Of a DNA stretch of 57,877 nt, positions 34,023-43,515 are shown in pieces. The notes below the pieces were generated by a model, which saw only the letters and a program-made list of their open reading frames with translations, did not search any database and had not been told where the DNA came from. Numbering within the stretch: the stretch's first letter is position 1; every line of letters starts with the position of its first letter. Made by a program: the position numbers and the translations under genes. The DNA comes from Bacteroidota bacterium (GTDB lineage Bacteria > Bacteroidota > Bacteroidia > JABEUT01): positions 1-57,877 of the forward strand of contig JABDCA010000016.1 in the NCBI GenBank assembly GCA_013288345.1, given 5' to 3'.

Positions 34023-34059
34023 CATCAGTTAAAAAGCATTTTTAACTACTTGGTTGTTA

Positions 34060-34728
34060 TTACTCCCTCATTCCAAGCGCATATTTCTTGTCTTCAATTT
34101 TCTCGACCCAAGACGCTTGAGCTCCAAAAAACAATAAAATAGCTGTTCCAAATGTAAGCCCCGCTATTATTACCTTTATGTAAAATCCCACGCAATTTGA
34201 ACAGTAAAGGGTATCTATTAATTCGTAAAGAAAAGAGAATAGCCAGATTATGCAAATAAATAAACTTACAATTATATTTATTCTTGTCACTGAATAGGGA
34301 TACTGATGAAATGGGTTATCAAATACACTCGTATCTTTTAAAAGGCTTAATTTATAAAGAGGACGATTAATTGCTCCTTCTAATGTATCAATCACTTTTT
34401 CCCATTGTTCCTGCCAATATTTACTGCCTCTATTAATCAAGTACCAGCTTAAGGAAAAAATAAAGCCTATTGAACAAACAATTAATTTTAAATAAGAAGA
34501 GTAGTTTTTGGTAGGGTCACATACTATAAATAATGCTGTAAAAGCAGCCACTAAGAACCCCCAAAAATAAACGGCTCTTTTCCAATATAAATCTATTTCA
34601 AATTTTCTTATATCGTACGCCCTTTCAATAAGGATACCGATTTCACTATCTTTTAGATTAGCAGAACTAATTTCTAATTTAGGGAAGTTATTTGTTATAA
34701 GCTCTTGGGCGTCATTATATCGTGGCAT
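34060..34728 (-). CDS. Multi-pass membrane protein, possibly RipA-like
   Basis: The 222-residue protein has two pairs of hydrophobic helices. Words such as RKFEIDLYWKRAVYFWGF, SLSWYLINRGSKYWQEQWE and IDTLEGAINRPLYK resemble the RipA family of octameric membrane proteins as I remember it. Function is not established for that family. It follows another membrane protein gene by 58 bases on the same strand, and a MITE-like element lies just downstream. Confidence 0.6.
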   Translation of the reverse strand: MPRYNDAQELITNNFPKLEISSANLKDSEIGILIERAYDIRKFEIDLYWKRAVYFWGFLVAAFTALFIVCDPTKNYSSYLKLIVCSIGFIFSLSWYLINRGSKYWQEQWEKVIDTLEGAINRPLYKLSLLKDTSVFDNPFHQYPYSVTRINIIVSLFICIIWLFSFLYELIDTLYCSNCVGFYIKVIIAGLTFGTAILLFFGAQASWVEKIEDKKYALGMRE

Positions 34729-34786
34729 GATCTATGAGTTTTTCTATAACAATGGTTTTCGGAGTCATAAAGTTGTGAAATAATAG

Positions 34787-35512
34787 TTATTTCTTAAATA
34801 TAAATTCAAAATCATTTACAGATAACCTTTCAGGGTCAATAAAATCCATTATTGCTTTGAGGTATAATCCTATGCCCTTTGTTATACTATATTGGTCTAT
34901 TACTTCCAATCCCTTAAATACCTCCAATGAATCTTTCATTGTTTTACAATTTTCAAAATCCTTGTCAAACCCTCGCAAATGCACTTTATTAACTAAAATA
35001 AAATGAGTATTAATTTCTTTTGCTCTTTTCTTTTTAAATCTTCTTAATTCAAATATATATTTTTGAAGTTCTGATTTTAAAAGATAATATTCATTTGCAG
35101 ATTTGAGAGAGAGCTCACTAAACTTTCTAAATGAAGTCTTATAGTTTTCAATATCAGAGGACATATCAATACCCGGATGTTTCATAGTCGGGTCCCCACC
35201 CAATATTACTACTTGTTTTAATAGATCTGCTTGTGTATGTTCATATAGAAGCCAAATATTTTCAAAGAATCTGAACGTAAATTGATACCTTTCAGCCTCT
35301 ATTCCATGCCTTATCAGCTTATCACAAAAATAAAATATCTGACTTTCTGCATTTTGAATAGAAGTCTTTCTATTCATACGAAGTGAGAACCAAAAAGCAG
35401 CTAAGCCGGTTAAAGCCGCTGTAATACAGGATGTAAATAAAATCACTCCTGTTTTATGAACGTAGGGCAAACCTTGTTTTAAAAGGTCATGTATTATTTG
35501 TAATGTTTCCAT
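34787..35512 (-). CDS. Hypothetical protein with one N-terminal membrane helix
   Basis: 241 residues: a membrane helix at about 20-45 (VILFTSCITAALTGLAAFW), then a long charged, mainly helical cytosolic domain rich in Lys, Phe and Glu. A KSELQKYIFELRRFKKKRAK helix near residue 155 could be a coiled coil. No family recognised. It is probably co-transcribed with the downstream membrane protein gene. Confidence 0.6.
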   Translation of the reverse strand: METLQIIHDLLKQGLPYVHKTGVILFTSCITAALTGLAAFWFSLRMNRKTSIQNAESQIFYFCDKLIRHGIEAERYQFTFRFFENIWLLYEHTQADLLKQVVILGGDPTMKHPGIDMSSDIENYKTSFRKFSELSLKSANEYYLLKSELQKYIFELRRFKKKRAKEINTHFILVNKVHLRGFDKDFENCKTMKDSLEVFKGLEVIDQYSITKGIGLYLKAIMDFIDPERLSVNDFEFIFKK

Positions 35513-35706
35513 TCTCCAAAGGTAAGCACATTTAAATACTACTCTACAATGAACTTATTACTTTAAATAACCGCGCCATTTTCTGTAAGTACCCTGTACA
35601 AATAAATACCTGTTACGTGTAGTTTTACTTCAGTATTGGTTATTCAATATTCGATATTCATTATTTCGAAGCCTCTTTAAGGATTTGAGGTGCTTCCCAT
35701 AAATGA

Positions 35707-35747
35707 CAAAGATGAGAAGCATAACGAATTATGCATTCTCATCTTTG
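35707..35747. terminator. Long stem-loop (about 17 bp, one bulge)
   Basis: CAAAGATGAGAAGCATA pairs with TATGCATTCTCATCTTTG around a six-base loop, 20 bases downstream of the minus-strand gene at 35767-36162. It probably ends that transcript, although the U-run is poor. Confidence 0.5.
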
Positions 35748-35766
35748 ACAAGAAATAAGCTTTTTA

Positions 35767-36162
35767 CTAAACCAGCGAAAGGGCCCTGCTGCGGATAGGA
35801 ATAAACTTTATATAGGGTTCTACCTTAGTAGTATGATACTGTAAAGGCACAACACGTATGTGTTTGCGAATAAGTTCCATATTCTTTTCAGATGTTGAGC
35901 TAAAAATGAGTTTCACATCGTTAATCAACGGGAACTGGAAATAAATGTTCACGTCGAAGATGTTTACTTCATCTTTTACCACATCGCCCAAATTGCGGGA
36001 GAATATTGGCAATGAGTTAAACTGGAATATATCCAGCTTAATATCACTTAATGCACGTCCTAGCTTGTAGGTATCAATAAGCCTGATACCATACACGTTG
36101 TCATTCAGGAAATCCGCACTCAGGTGGGTTTCCAGGCATAACATGTTTTGCTGTGTTTTCAT
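35767..36162 (-). CDS. Hypothetical cytosolic protein
   Basis: 131 residues with no signal or membrane segment and an alternating beta/alpha pattern (FLNDNVYGIRLIDTYKLGRAL, VNIFDVNIYFQFPL). No family recognised. It is flanked by a long hairpin downstream and a gap of 130 bases to the DinB gene upstream. Confidence 0.55.
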   Translation of the reverse strand: MKTQQNMLCLETHLSADFLNDNVYGIRLIDTYKLGRALSDIKLDIFQFNSLPIFSRNLGDVVKDEVNIFDVNIYFQFPLINDVKLIFSSTSEKNMELIRKHIRVVPLQYHTTKVEPYIKFIPIRSRALSLV

Positions 36163-36292
36163 GCTTTTGTATTAATTGGTTAGCCAAAGGTACATAGGCA
36201 ATACAGCCATAAAACGTGGGTTATGCGAACTGTTATTCACAAGGTTATTAACAATTTATTAAATGCTGTGCACTAAATGCGTCGCATTTAAC

Positions 36293-36817
36293 TTAGCGGG
36301 TAAGTATACCCAAATAGCTTATCCATGGCCCGGTTTCAGCTTTGTATTGCTTTGCCATTACACGTGTTATTTGTGCTATGTGGCATAGGTCGTGTACCAC
36401 CCAGGTAGATAATAGTTGCTTTAATGTTACAATGCCGAACTCAGGATGTATTCCGGTTTTGTGCATATCGGCGTCGCTTAGCTTTTTCGATTTCAGCGTA
36501 TTTATACTCAATCTGCGTAAATCCTTAAACTCATCTATAAGCTGGGGCAATGACTTGCCCTTGCTATTAGCAAATTGTGCAGTCCTATCAAAGGGAGTAA
36601 ATTTTTTATCTGCACTATCAGATAATATAATGTTCATTCGGGTAATCCAATCTGTTTTCTCGCCATGTATCAAGTGCCCAACAATATCATAAGGGCTCCA
36701 GGTATCGGGGCCTTCGTTGTGCATCACCCAATCGGCAGGTAAGCCTTTCAGCATCTCTTCAATAACGCCCGGTGTGCGTTCAAGCACTTCTATGGCTTCA
36801 TCTATTTTAAATTCCAT
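36293..36817 (-). CDS. DinB/YfiT-superfamily metal-binding protein (1)
   Basis: The 174-residue four-helix-bundle protein has the three metal His of the DinB superfamily in VGHLIHGE and HDLCHIAQ. WSPYDIVGHL and LLSTWVVHD are typical. Members include thiol-S-transferases and damage-inducible proteins of unknown action. It is divergent from a second DinB-type gene 100 bases away. Confidence 0.82.
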   Translation of the reverse strand: MEFKIDEAIEVLERTPGVIEEMLKGLPADWVMHNEGPDTWSPYDIVGHLIHGEKTDWITRMNIILSDSADKKFTPFDRTAQFANSKGKSLPQLIDEFKDLRRLSINTLKSKKLSDADMHKTGIHPEFGIVTLKQLLSTWVVHDLCHIAQITRVMAKQYKAETGPWISYLGILTR

Positions 36818-36917
36818 TTTCGTTGTATTTTAATATAAAACTATGCTAATTTAGTATCAGGTTCACGTTGGACTACATGCTAAAAAGGCTATTTCTGTAT
36901 TAATAATATCCGCTACT

Positions 36918-37481
36918 ATGAATAACAAATTAGAACAACTATATAACGGATTGGAAGACAGTCGCAGGGCTTTGCTAAATGAATTAGCAGCGTATGATAC
37001 AGCAAAACTGGAAACACAACCTTCGCCTGGCAAATGGTCAGTAGCACAAATAGTTTACCACCTGAATAAGGCAGAGAGCCTTTCTATAAGTTATGTAAGC
37101 AAGAAAATGCTTGATGTAAAAAACCTAAAAAACACAGGCATGGTTGAATCATTTAAAGTTGGACTACTTTGGATGCTGTTTGAGTCCCCATTAAAATTTA
37201 AAGTCCCAACGAATGTATTAGGTGATATGCCTGAAAAGGTGGACTACGATACAGCAGTTAAGCAATGGAACGTTACCCGCGATAACCTGAAACAACTACT
37301 GGAATCAATCCCGGAAGACATGCTGCGCAAAAATGTATTTAAGCAACCTGCTATAGGCCGGATAAATGTTTACCAGATGGTGGACTTTATGCAAACACAC
37401 TTTAACAGACACAGAAGGCAGGTAAACATGATCATCGATCCGATTATCAGAATAAGTTCAACTCCAAAGTCTTTTAAATAA
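36918..37481 (+). CDS. DinB-superfamily protein (2)
   Basis: 187 residues with WSVAQIVYHLNKAE (first His) and QTHFNRHRRQ (second and third His), the DinB metal triad. Sequence similarity to the divergent neighbour is low outside these motifs, so this is an ancient paralogue at most. The 3' end overlaps the convergent beta-barrel gene by eight bases. Confidence 0.82.
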   Translation: MNNKLEQLYNGLEDSRRALLNELAAYDTAKLETQPSPGKWSVAQIVYHLNKAESLSISYVSKKMLDVKNLKNTGMVESFKVGLLWMLFESPLKFKVPTNVLGDMPEKVDYDTAVKQWNVTRDNLKQLLESIPEDMLRKNVFKQPAIGRINVYQMVDFMQTHFNRHRRQVNMIIDPIIRISSTPKSFK

Positions 37482-38166
37482 ATTTCTTATTCCCTTTGCG
37501 CCCGAGCCTAATACTTAGCCCACCTTTAATTAAAAAAGGTGATCCCAAACCAAGTTCGATGTTAAAACCAACATTTTCCGAATAAAAGGTCACACCGTAA
37601 AACAACTGGTAGGTAAAACTATATTCAGATGGACCAGTAAGAGCATACATTGTAGGTGGACTGTATTGACTTCCATATCGAGTACTAATAGGCTGATCGG
37701 TTAAATAAGAATACCCTACCCTTATGCCAATATAATGATCAAAAGATTCTCTGTTTTTATTAATATGCGCACTTAGATGAACTGAAGTATTTAACATTGT
37801 TAAATCATCTGAGGTATGGCCAACTGTTCCTGTAAGAGTAGTTTCCTGATATGCTATAGCAATACCTGTATTTAAAAATCTAAAAAAATCATAACCTATG
37901 TTACCAACAAATACGGGGGTGGCATCAGTATAATATTCGCCATCAATCCCAAAATTTGATGGGAATGAAATTGAGGGAGGACAATAACCGAGATTAAGGC
38001 CGATATAATAATACTTATTCCTTTGATGTTTTACTTTTAAAGCGCTATCCTGCTTGGATACTAGATTTTCAGGGTGTAGTATGGCCAAAGTATCAGCAAA
38101 CTGTGCATCTGCTTTATAGAAAAATGAAAGCGATACCAATAATGCTATTATGTATTTGTATTTCAT
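37474..38166 (-). CDS. Probable outer-membrane beta-barrel protein
   Basis: 230 residues with a signal peptide (FFYKADAQ), followed by alternating amphipathic strands rich in Tyr and Gly (YYIGLNLGYCPPSI, HYIGIRVGYSYL, YQLFYGVTFYSENVGFNIELG). The small barrel could have 8-10 strands. No function can be assigned. The gene overlaps the end of the convergent DinB gene. Confidence 0.68.
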   Translation of the reverse strand: MKYKYIIALLVSLSFFYKADAQFADTLAILHPENLVSKQDSALKVKHQRNKYYYIGLNLGYCPPSISFPSNFGIDGEYYTDATPVFVGNIGYDFFRFLNTGIAIAYQETTLTGTVGHTSDDLTMLNTSVHLSAHINKNRESFDHYIGIRVGYSYLTDQPISTRYGSQYSPPTMYALTGPSEYSFTYQLFYGVTFYSENVGFNIELGLGSPFLIKGGLSIRLGRKGNKKFI

Positions 38167-38252
38167 GAGTGGTTTAGCTTATGTACGAATATACAAATTA
38201 ATTATCCCAAAACCTAAACTTAAGAGTCTTTGGTAGTATCTCAGCTTGAAAT

Positions 38253-38684
38253 TTATTTAACACCTGTAACCCCAACCCCATATCGTATTGCCGCTTCAAG
38301 TATATCAATGTTTATCTCTCTTAGTGTTTTGAACTTGATGCAATATCCTGTAACGCTTGCTTTGCCTAGTTTCTTTCCAAAGTTTTGAGCTAAGTATGTC
38401 TTATCCTTCATGCCCATGATATAGACAGAGATTCCCGTTTTGTTTGCACTCAAACCAATTTGAAAAAAATCTCTGGTTTTTCCATCAGCATATTTTATGG
38501 TGTAAAATCCATAACCTATATTAGGGTTACTAACAATTTTACCTTCGCTGTTCTTACCACTGTCGAACCATAATTTACAACCCGGTAAAACCTTGAGTAT
38601 GTGATTGTGCAAATCTTGCATATCACCGCGCTTTGGTTCAGCTTGGCTGGTAATATACTCTTTGATTTGCCCTTGTACATTCAT
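38253..38684 (-). CDS. DUF1801/DUF5655-like small protein
   Basis: About 143 residues starting at the ATG at 38684; an alternative TTG lies five codons upstream. The fold words LHNHILKVLPGCKLWFDSGK and GFYTIKYADGKTRDFFQIGLS match the DUF1801/YdhG-like family, whose function is unknown. A second DUF1801 protein is encoded at 27495-28100. Confidence 0.65.
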   Translation of the reverse strand: MNVQGQIKEYITSQAEPKRGDMQDLHNHILKVLPGCKLWFDSGKNSEGKIVSNPNIGYGFYTIKYADGKTRDFFQIGLSANKTGISVYIMGMKDKTYLAQNFGKKLGKASVTGYCIKFKTLREINIDILEAAIRYGVGVTGVK

Positions 38685-38729
38685 AAGCGCAGAATGCAAT
38701 TGATTCCTAATCTTTAATTCTTACTTAAT

Positions 38730-40109
38730 TTACTGCACTCCGTATTGCGAAAGCATATAAATCATCATGCTCATAGCTGCAGCGCCCAGTTCGAGTTCGC
38801 GTTTATTTATCTTATCAAATGTATCTTGTGCGGTATGGTGCAGGTCGAAATAGCGTTGCGAATCGGGTTCGAGGCCTAATAATAATGCTCCCATATCTTT
38901 CAGCTTGTCTATATCGGCACCACCTTCGGTACTTGTAAAGTCATACACTCCGTAAGGCAGGAAAAGCGCCTTCCATTTGGTTACTGCTGCTCTTTGTGCG
39001 TCGGTTCCGTCTAAGCCAAAACCCAATGGAGTTTCACCACCTGCATCTGTTTCCATAGCTGCAATATGTTTTTCTCCTTTCGCCTTGGCTTCTTCTGCAT
39101 ATTTCTTTGCTCCTCTGCCTCCATTCTCTTCGTTCATAAACATAATAATACGGACAGTCCTTTTGGGTTTTATGCCCAATGCCTTAAATGTTCGCAATAC
39201 CTCAAGCGATTGCACTACACCGGTACCATCATCGTTTGAGCCCTGTGCCAAATCCCAAGAATCTAAGTGGCCGCCAACAGTTATAATTTCTTCCGGATGT
39301 TCTGTGCCCTTCAGTTCGGCTATTACATTATACGATTTCACATCAGACATGGTATAGCATCCCATTTCAAAATGAAATCTCAGTTTAGGGTCTGTCTTTA
39401 ATAATTTGCTTAATTGCTCAGCTCCCATGGTTGATATAGCGCAGCAAGGCACCTTAGCCACACTGTCGTTATACTGCATAGTGCCTGTATGAGGGTAATT
39501 ATCCACTCCGTTACCCAACGAACGCAATATTGTACCTACTGCGCCATACTTAGCCGCTTGACTGGCTCCCAAAAAGCGCAGCATAAAGGTAGCGCCATAC
39601 GCGTTGAATGTATTTACAAATGTCTCATCGAAAGGATGGTTATAAAAAACTATTTTGCCTTTAATGCCTGCTACTCCCAATTTCTTTAAATCATCAAAAC
39701 CTTTTACTTCTACCACCTCAGCAGTTAATCCACCCTCAGGGGTTGCAACAGAACCACCCAATGCACATATAGCCACTGAATACTCACCGGCATTAGTGGT
39801 CAATATCTTTGCGGTTTCTTTATCACCTCTCCTCCAACGCGGTACCATGCAAGGTTGCAGGTAAACGCTATCGGCACCAATACTATCCATTAGCTGATGG
39901 GTATATTCTACCGCTGCCGCTGCTTGTGGCGAGCCACTGATCCGGCCACCAATTCTGTTACTTAAATAATCTAACCACGAATAGCATTTGCCATGCAGCA
40001 TTACTTCATTGGCAATCTGTTTTAGTTTTATTGAATCTTCACGTTGTGCAAAAGCGCTACTGCAAACTAAAGCAGCGAAGAATAAAATGGAAGTTGATTT
40101 TTTTAACAT
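38730..40109 (-). CDS. Exported M28-family zinc peptidase (carboxypeptidase Q-like)
   Basis: The 459-residue peptidase has a signal peptide (SSAFAQ), a PA-type inserted domain (about 120-240) and the M28 two-zinc catalytic domain. Zinc ligands are visible in VGGHLDSWD, GSNDDGTG, NEENGG (catalytic Glu plus ligand), METDAGG and DLHHTAQD. Layout and length resemble plasma glutamate carboxypeptidase (CPQ), a dipeptidase. Periplasmic or secreted; likely peptide scavenging. Confidence 0.88.
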   Translation of the reverse strand: MLKKSTSILFFAALVCSSAFAQREDSIKLKQIANEVMLHGKCYSWLDYLSNRIGGRISGSPQAAAAVEYTHQLMDSIGADSVYLQPCMVPRWRRGDKETAKILTTNAGEYSVAICALGGSVATPEGGLTAEVVEVKGFDDLKKLGVAGIKGKIVFYNHPFDETFVNTFNAYGATFMLRFLGASQAAKYGAVGTILRSLGNGVDNYPHTGTMQYNDSVAKVPCCAISTMGAEQLSKLLKTDPKLRFHFEMGCYTMSDVKSYNVIAELKGTEHPEEIITVGGHLDSWDLAQGSNDDGTGVVQSLEVLRTFKALGIKPKRTVRIIMFMNEENGGRGAKKYAEEAKAKGEKHIAAMETDAGGETPLGFGLDGTDAQRAAVTKWKALFLPYGVYDFTSTEGGADIDKLKDMGALLLGLEPDSQRYFDLHHTAQDTFDKINKRELELGAAAMSMMIYMLSQYGVQ

Positions 40110-40208
40110 AGCCTAATGGGTTAGGCTTCAAAAATACTATTTTAAGAATAGTGAACAGCTTAGCACTATTCCTTATTTTTTTTACCTTTGGCAGTATCTC
40201 TATTCTTT

Positions 40209-41234
40209 ATGAGGAAATATCTATTAGCGCTAATATTTTTACTTGGTAGCATTTCCATTTCTTCGGCACAAAGCTGGTCATCGGTTGGTGCAGGTATAAA
40301 AGGAAGTTTCACCCAACTCTATACATGCAACAACAAACTCTACGCCAACGGTATTGATAGTATAAATGGCAAAGCTGCGCGCTTTGCTTATTGGGATGGA
40401 AAGGAATGGCACAGTGCAGATTCAAGCTTACAGGGACAGATTACCGCTATGATACTATATAAAGGCAAACTTTATGCAGGTACAACTGAGAGTATCGGAG
40501 CCAATGCTATATACCGACTAATGTATTGGAACGATACTATATGGAACAGGATCAGTACACTCAATGGCCCTATTAATTCTTTAGCTGTTTACAAAGGCAA
40601 CTTAATTGCAGGCGGTAAATTCACTATGGCCGACACTACCCATGCCAGGTATGTAGCCGTGTGGAACGATACCACATGGAACAACTTAGGCAGAGGCTTA
40701 AGCAATAATGTACGCGCAATTGCTATTTATAAAAACAGAATATATGTGGGCGGACAGTTCAGCGAAGTTTTACGCTGGAATGGAAAATCGTGGGAGACTG
40801 TGCAGGGCAACAAAAGCATACGACTGGGTGGATGGGTTAAAACATTTTGCCTGTATAACGATGAGCTATATACCTGTGGCGAGTTCAACTTTTTGGCTAA
40901 ATGGAACGATGTGGACTGGTCGCCGGTAGGGTCATTAAACGATGGCGCTGCTGCGCTTGCCGAATGCGATGGCAATATATATATAGGTGGTGATTTTATT
41001 TCGGCACCAGGCAGCGATTATGCAAATCACATGGCAACCTACAGTGCATCAACTATGGCATGGAACTGCCTGGGCGGTGTAATATATTCCGGTGGCGATT
41101 GTAAGCCTTATAGCGGTACGGTGTGGGCTTTGGCAGAATACAAAGGAGATTTATACGTAGGTGGAAAATTTATGATAGCAGGTGGAAAGATAATAAACAA
41201 CATTGCCCGCTTATCGCCTAAAAAGACACAGTAA
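40209..41234 (+). CDS. Exported repeat protein (LYAGG/W-N-G repeats), probable beta-propeller
   Basis: About 341 residues starting at the ATG at 40209, which gives a signal peptide (ISISSAQ). It contains seven or so degenerate blades of the type LYxGGxF...WNGxxW (WSSVGAGIKG, KLYAGTTES, LIAGGKF, IYVGGQF, IYIGGDF, LYVGGKF). It has no T9SS domain. It is a paralogue of the lipoprotein at 43516-44589. A TACCTTTG promoter-like element lies at 40183-40190. Function unknown. Confidence 0.7.
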   Translation: MRKYLLALIFLLGSISISSAQSWSSVGAGIKGSFTQLYTCNNKLYANGIDSINGKAARFAYWDGKEWHSADSSLQGQITAMILYKGKLYAGTTESIGANAIYRLMYWNDTIWNRISTLNGPINSLAVYKGNLIAGGKFTMADTTHARYVAVWNDTTWNNLGRGLSNNVRAIAIYKNRIYVGGQFSEVLRWNGKSWETVQGNKSIRLGGWVKTFCLYNDELYTCGEFNFLAKWNDVDWSPVGSLNDGAAALAECDGNIYIGGDFISAPGSDYANHMATYSASTMAWNCLGGVIYSGGDCKPYSGTVWALAEYKGDLYVGGKFMIAGGKIINNIARLSPKKTQ

Positions 41235-41236
41235 TT

Positions 41237-41761
41237 ATGAGAGAGATAGCTTTGAAATATGGCATTATAGGCGGAATAGTAATTTCTGCACCTATGTTTA
41301 TTATAATCCCGAATATTGATTCAATTGGTATGGGAAATGGTATTACCATACTGTTCGTATCCATGATAGTTAGCTTTTTGGCAGTTTACTTAGGCATAGG
41401 CGAAAACCGTAAAAAACTGGGTGGTGGCAATATTGGCTTTAGGAGTGCCTTTACAACGGGGATGTTAATCACAGTACTTATATCATTCTTCTATATCGCT
41501 TCTTATATGCTTTTGTATTACAGAATTGAGCCGGGCTTTGTAGATAAATCAAATGCCTTCATGGTAGAACAAATGAAATTAACACATACCAAGCAAGACG
41601 AGATAAATGCATTTATTGCCAATACAGCAAAAGAAAAAGATCAGAATTTATTTGTACTGGCAGCCTTTGCCTTTATGAAGCCCCTTACCTTCGGTCTATT
41701 CTTTACACTTTCATCGTCACTTATACTCAGGAAGAAAGAATTTTCGGTAAGAGATAATTAA
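41237..41761 (+). CDS. DUF4199 membrane protein
   Basis: 174 residues with four membrane helices. The central LGGGNIGFRSAFTTGMLIT is typical of DUF4199, a Bacteroidota membrane family of unknown function. It starts two bases after the repeat protein gene, so the two are probably co-transcribed. Its end overlaps the convergent TPR gene by four bases. Confidence 0.8.
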   Translation: MREIALKYGIIGGIVISAPMFIIIPNIDSIGMGNGITILFVSMIVSFLAVYLGIGENRKKLGGGNIGFRSAFTTGMLITVLISFFYIASYMLLYYRIEPGFVDKSNAFMVEQMKLTHTKQDEINAFIANTAKEKDQNLFVLAAFAFMKPLTFGLFFTLSSSLILRKKEFSVRDN

Positions 41762-42804
41762 TTCATCTTCCAACCGCCACCTTTTTTATCCTTTTTGGCG
41801 GGCTTGCAGTAATTATCGATATTGGTTTTAGCAGGTGCGTAACCAAATCCATAAGCTGTATAAAAATCGTTGCAGGCTTTTTCTTTATCGCCCAGGCTTA
41901 AGTAACTGTTACCACGGCCGTAAAAAGCTTCGGTATAGTTTTCCTGGTAGCGCATGGCAGTGGTGTAATCATCAACAGCACCTTTAAAGTCCTTCAGCTT
42001 ATCTTTACATAATGCCCTGCAATAATATGCCACCGCATTATCCGAATCTCTTTTTATTACTTCCGTAAAATCGGCAGAGCCAACATCGTAAAAACCTAAC
42101 TGGTACTTATCGAGCCCGCGGTTAAGATATGCCTCGGCATAATTTAGGTCAGCCTGAATAGCTTTATTGTAATCGTTCGCTGCATCCAGGTATTTCTTCA
42201 TCTCATCGAGCGTAAGGCCTCGGTAAAAAAAGGCAGGAGCATCTTTCGTATCGAGTGAAATTACAACAGTAAGGTCATTAAATGCATCGTCGTATTTACT
42301 TCTTTCAATTTCAAGGTATGCGCGGTTAAAAAAACCATCCATATTGGTAGAATCTAACTGCACCGATCTGGTATAATCATCCATAGCCTTCAGTGTATCG
42401 CCCTGTGCAAGCTCCACATTACCTTTATAATTAAAGGCATCAGAAAAATCGGGACGCAAACCTATAGAGTGATTGATATCATCCAAGGCAGATCTATTAT
42501 CAGCATTTTTATATTCAGCAATACCTTTGTTCAAAAAGGCATCTGCATCATTAGGGCTCATCTTCAATTCCTTCTTAAAATCTTTAATAGCCCCATCAAA
42601 ATCGCTCATGCCTAACTTTACCAATCCACGCCCGTAATACGAATCGGTATCGTTACTATTAGCATTTAAAAGACTATCGTATATACGCAGCGCTTTTTTA
42701 TACTTACCTTTTTCATAAAGTTTGGCTGCCCTTATTTTGGCATCTGTTTGCCCGAATGAAATACTAGTAACTAAAAGAAAGGCAAAAGCTATTATATGCT
42801 TCAT
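41758..42804 (-). CDS. Exported tetratricopeptide-repeat protein
   Basis: About 348 residues starting at the ATG at 42804, which gives the signal peptide (TSISFGQ). It is made of about nine TPR units (AIKDFKKELKMSPNDADAFL, AMDDYTRSVQLDSTNMDGFF, AANDYNKAIQADLNYAEAYL and so on). The Lys-Gly-rich tail is short. It is probably a periplasmic scaffold. A longer frame would overlap the upstream YfiT-like gene. Confidence 0.82.
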   Translation of the reverse strand: MKHIIAFAFLLVTSISFGQTDAKIRAAKLYEKGKYKKALRIYDSLLNANSNDTDSYYGRGLVKLGMSDFDGAIKDFKKELKMSPNDADAFLNKGIAEYKNADNRSALDDINHSIGLRPDFSDAFNYKGNVELAQGDTLKAMDDYTRSVQLDSTNMDGFFNRAYLEIERSKYDDAFNDLTVVISLDTKDAPAFFYRGLTLDEMKKYLDAANDYNKAIQADLNYAEAYLNRGLDKYQLGFYDVGSADFTEVIKRDSDNAVAYYCRALCKDKLKDFKGAVDDYTTAMRYQENYTEAFYGRGNSYLSLGDKEKACNDFYTAYGFGYAPAKTNIDNYCKPAKKDKKGGGWKMN

Positions 42805-42805
42805 A

Positions 42806-43348
42806 CTAAAACTGGTTCTTAAACTTTTTTGCATTTTTTATATGCGCCAAATGGTGACCGCAATGCCATGAATACAAATAGATAAGAAAGCCAATTGTCA
42901 TTTGCCTTTTAAATTCAGGGTGCATAACCGTTTTGCTAAGGTCTTCACTCTTTAAGCTTTTTAAAAGTGTTACCCAACGCAGGTGTAAGCCATCAAGTAT
43001 TTTCAAAGAGGCTTCTGCAGGTGCATTATTGTCGGCCAGCTTTGCCCACTCGCTTTCTATGTATGGCTTAATGTTCGGGTTATCCTCTGTAAGGGCAAGT
43101 TTAATCCTTATAAATGCATTCATGTGGCTATCTGCCAGGTGGTGTGTTAATTGCCTCACTGTCCATCCATCGGGCCTGTGTAAGTAATTCAAACTGGCTT
43201 CATCAAGTCCAACCAATTCATTGCTTAATGCAGCAGGTAGTTCCTGAATAATTTTAATTCTTTCTTTTATATCCTGTTCGGTGAATGATTCAGGCATTTT
43301 AAACTTGCCTGCCGGGTATTTTAGCTCATCGAGCGCTACTTGTTCCAT
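42806..43348 (-). CDS. YfiT/BstA-type DinB-superfamily protein (3)
   Basis: 180 residues. YPAGKFKMPESFTEQDI, WTVRQLTHHLADSH and SWHCGHHLAHI match the YfiT group, with three metal-binding His. YfiT/BstA in Bacillus is a bacillithiol S-transferase, and bacillithiol is made by many Bacteroidota, so a thiol-transferase role is plausible. It is one base before the TPR gene and probably in its transcript. Confidence 0.8.
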   Translation of the reverse strand: MEQVALDELKYPAGKFKMPESFTEQDIKERIKIIQELPAALSNELVGLDEASLNYLHRPDGWTVRQLTHHLADSHMNAFIRIKLALTEDNPNIKPYIESEWAKLADNNAPAEASLKILDGLHLRWVTLLKSLKSEDLSKTVMHPEFKRQMTIGFLIYLYSWHCGHHLAHIKNAKKFKNQF

Positions 43349-43515
43349 AAATGGGTGTTTTGTTGGGCGAAATTAGTAATTTTTAAGCAGGGAAGGCTTT
43401 TGCTGTAAAGACAAATAAGCAAGCATTTATTTTAGGATTAGTCCTGATTATTAAGCCTTAAGCTATCTTTTCTATCGTTTTTTTTTTACATTTGACTTGC
43501 GATACTTATAAACTG

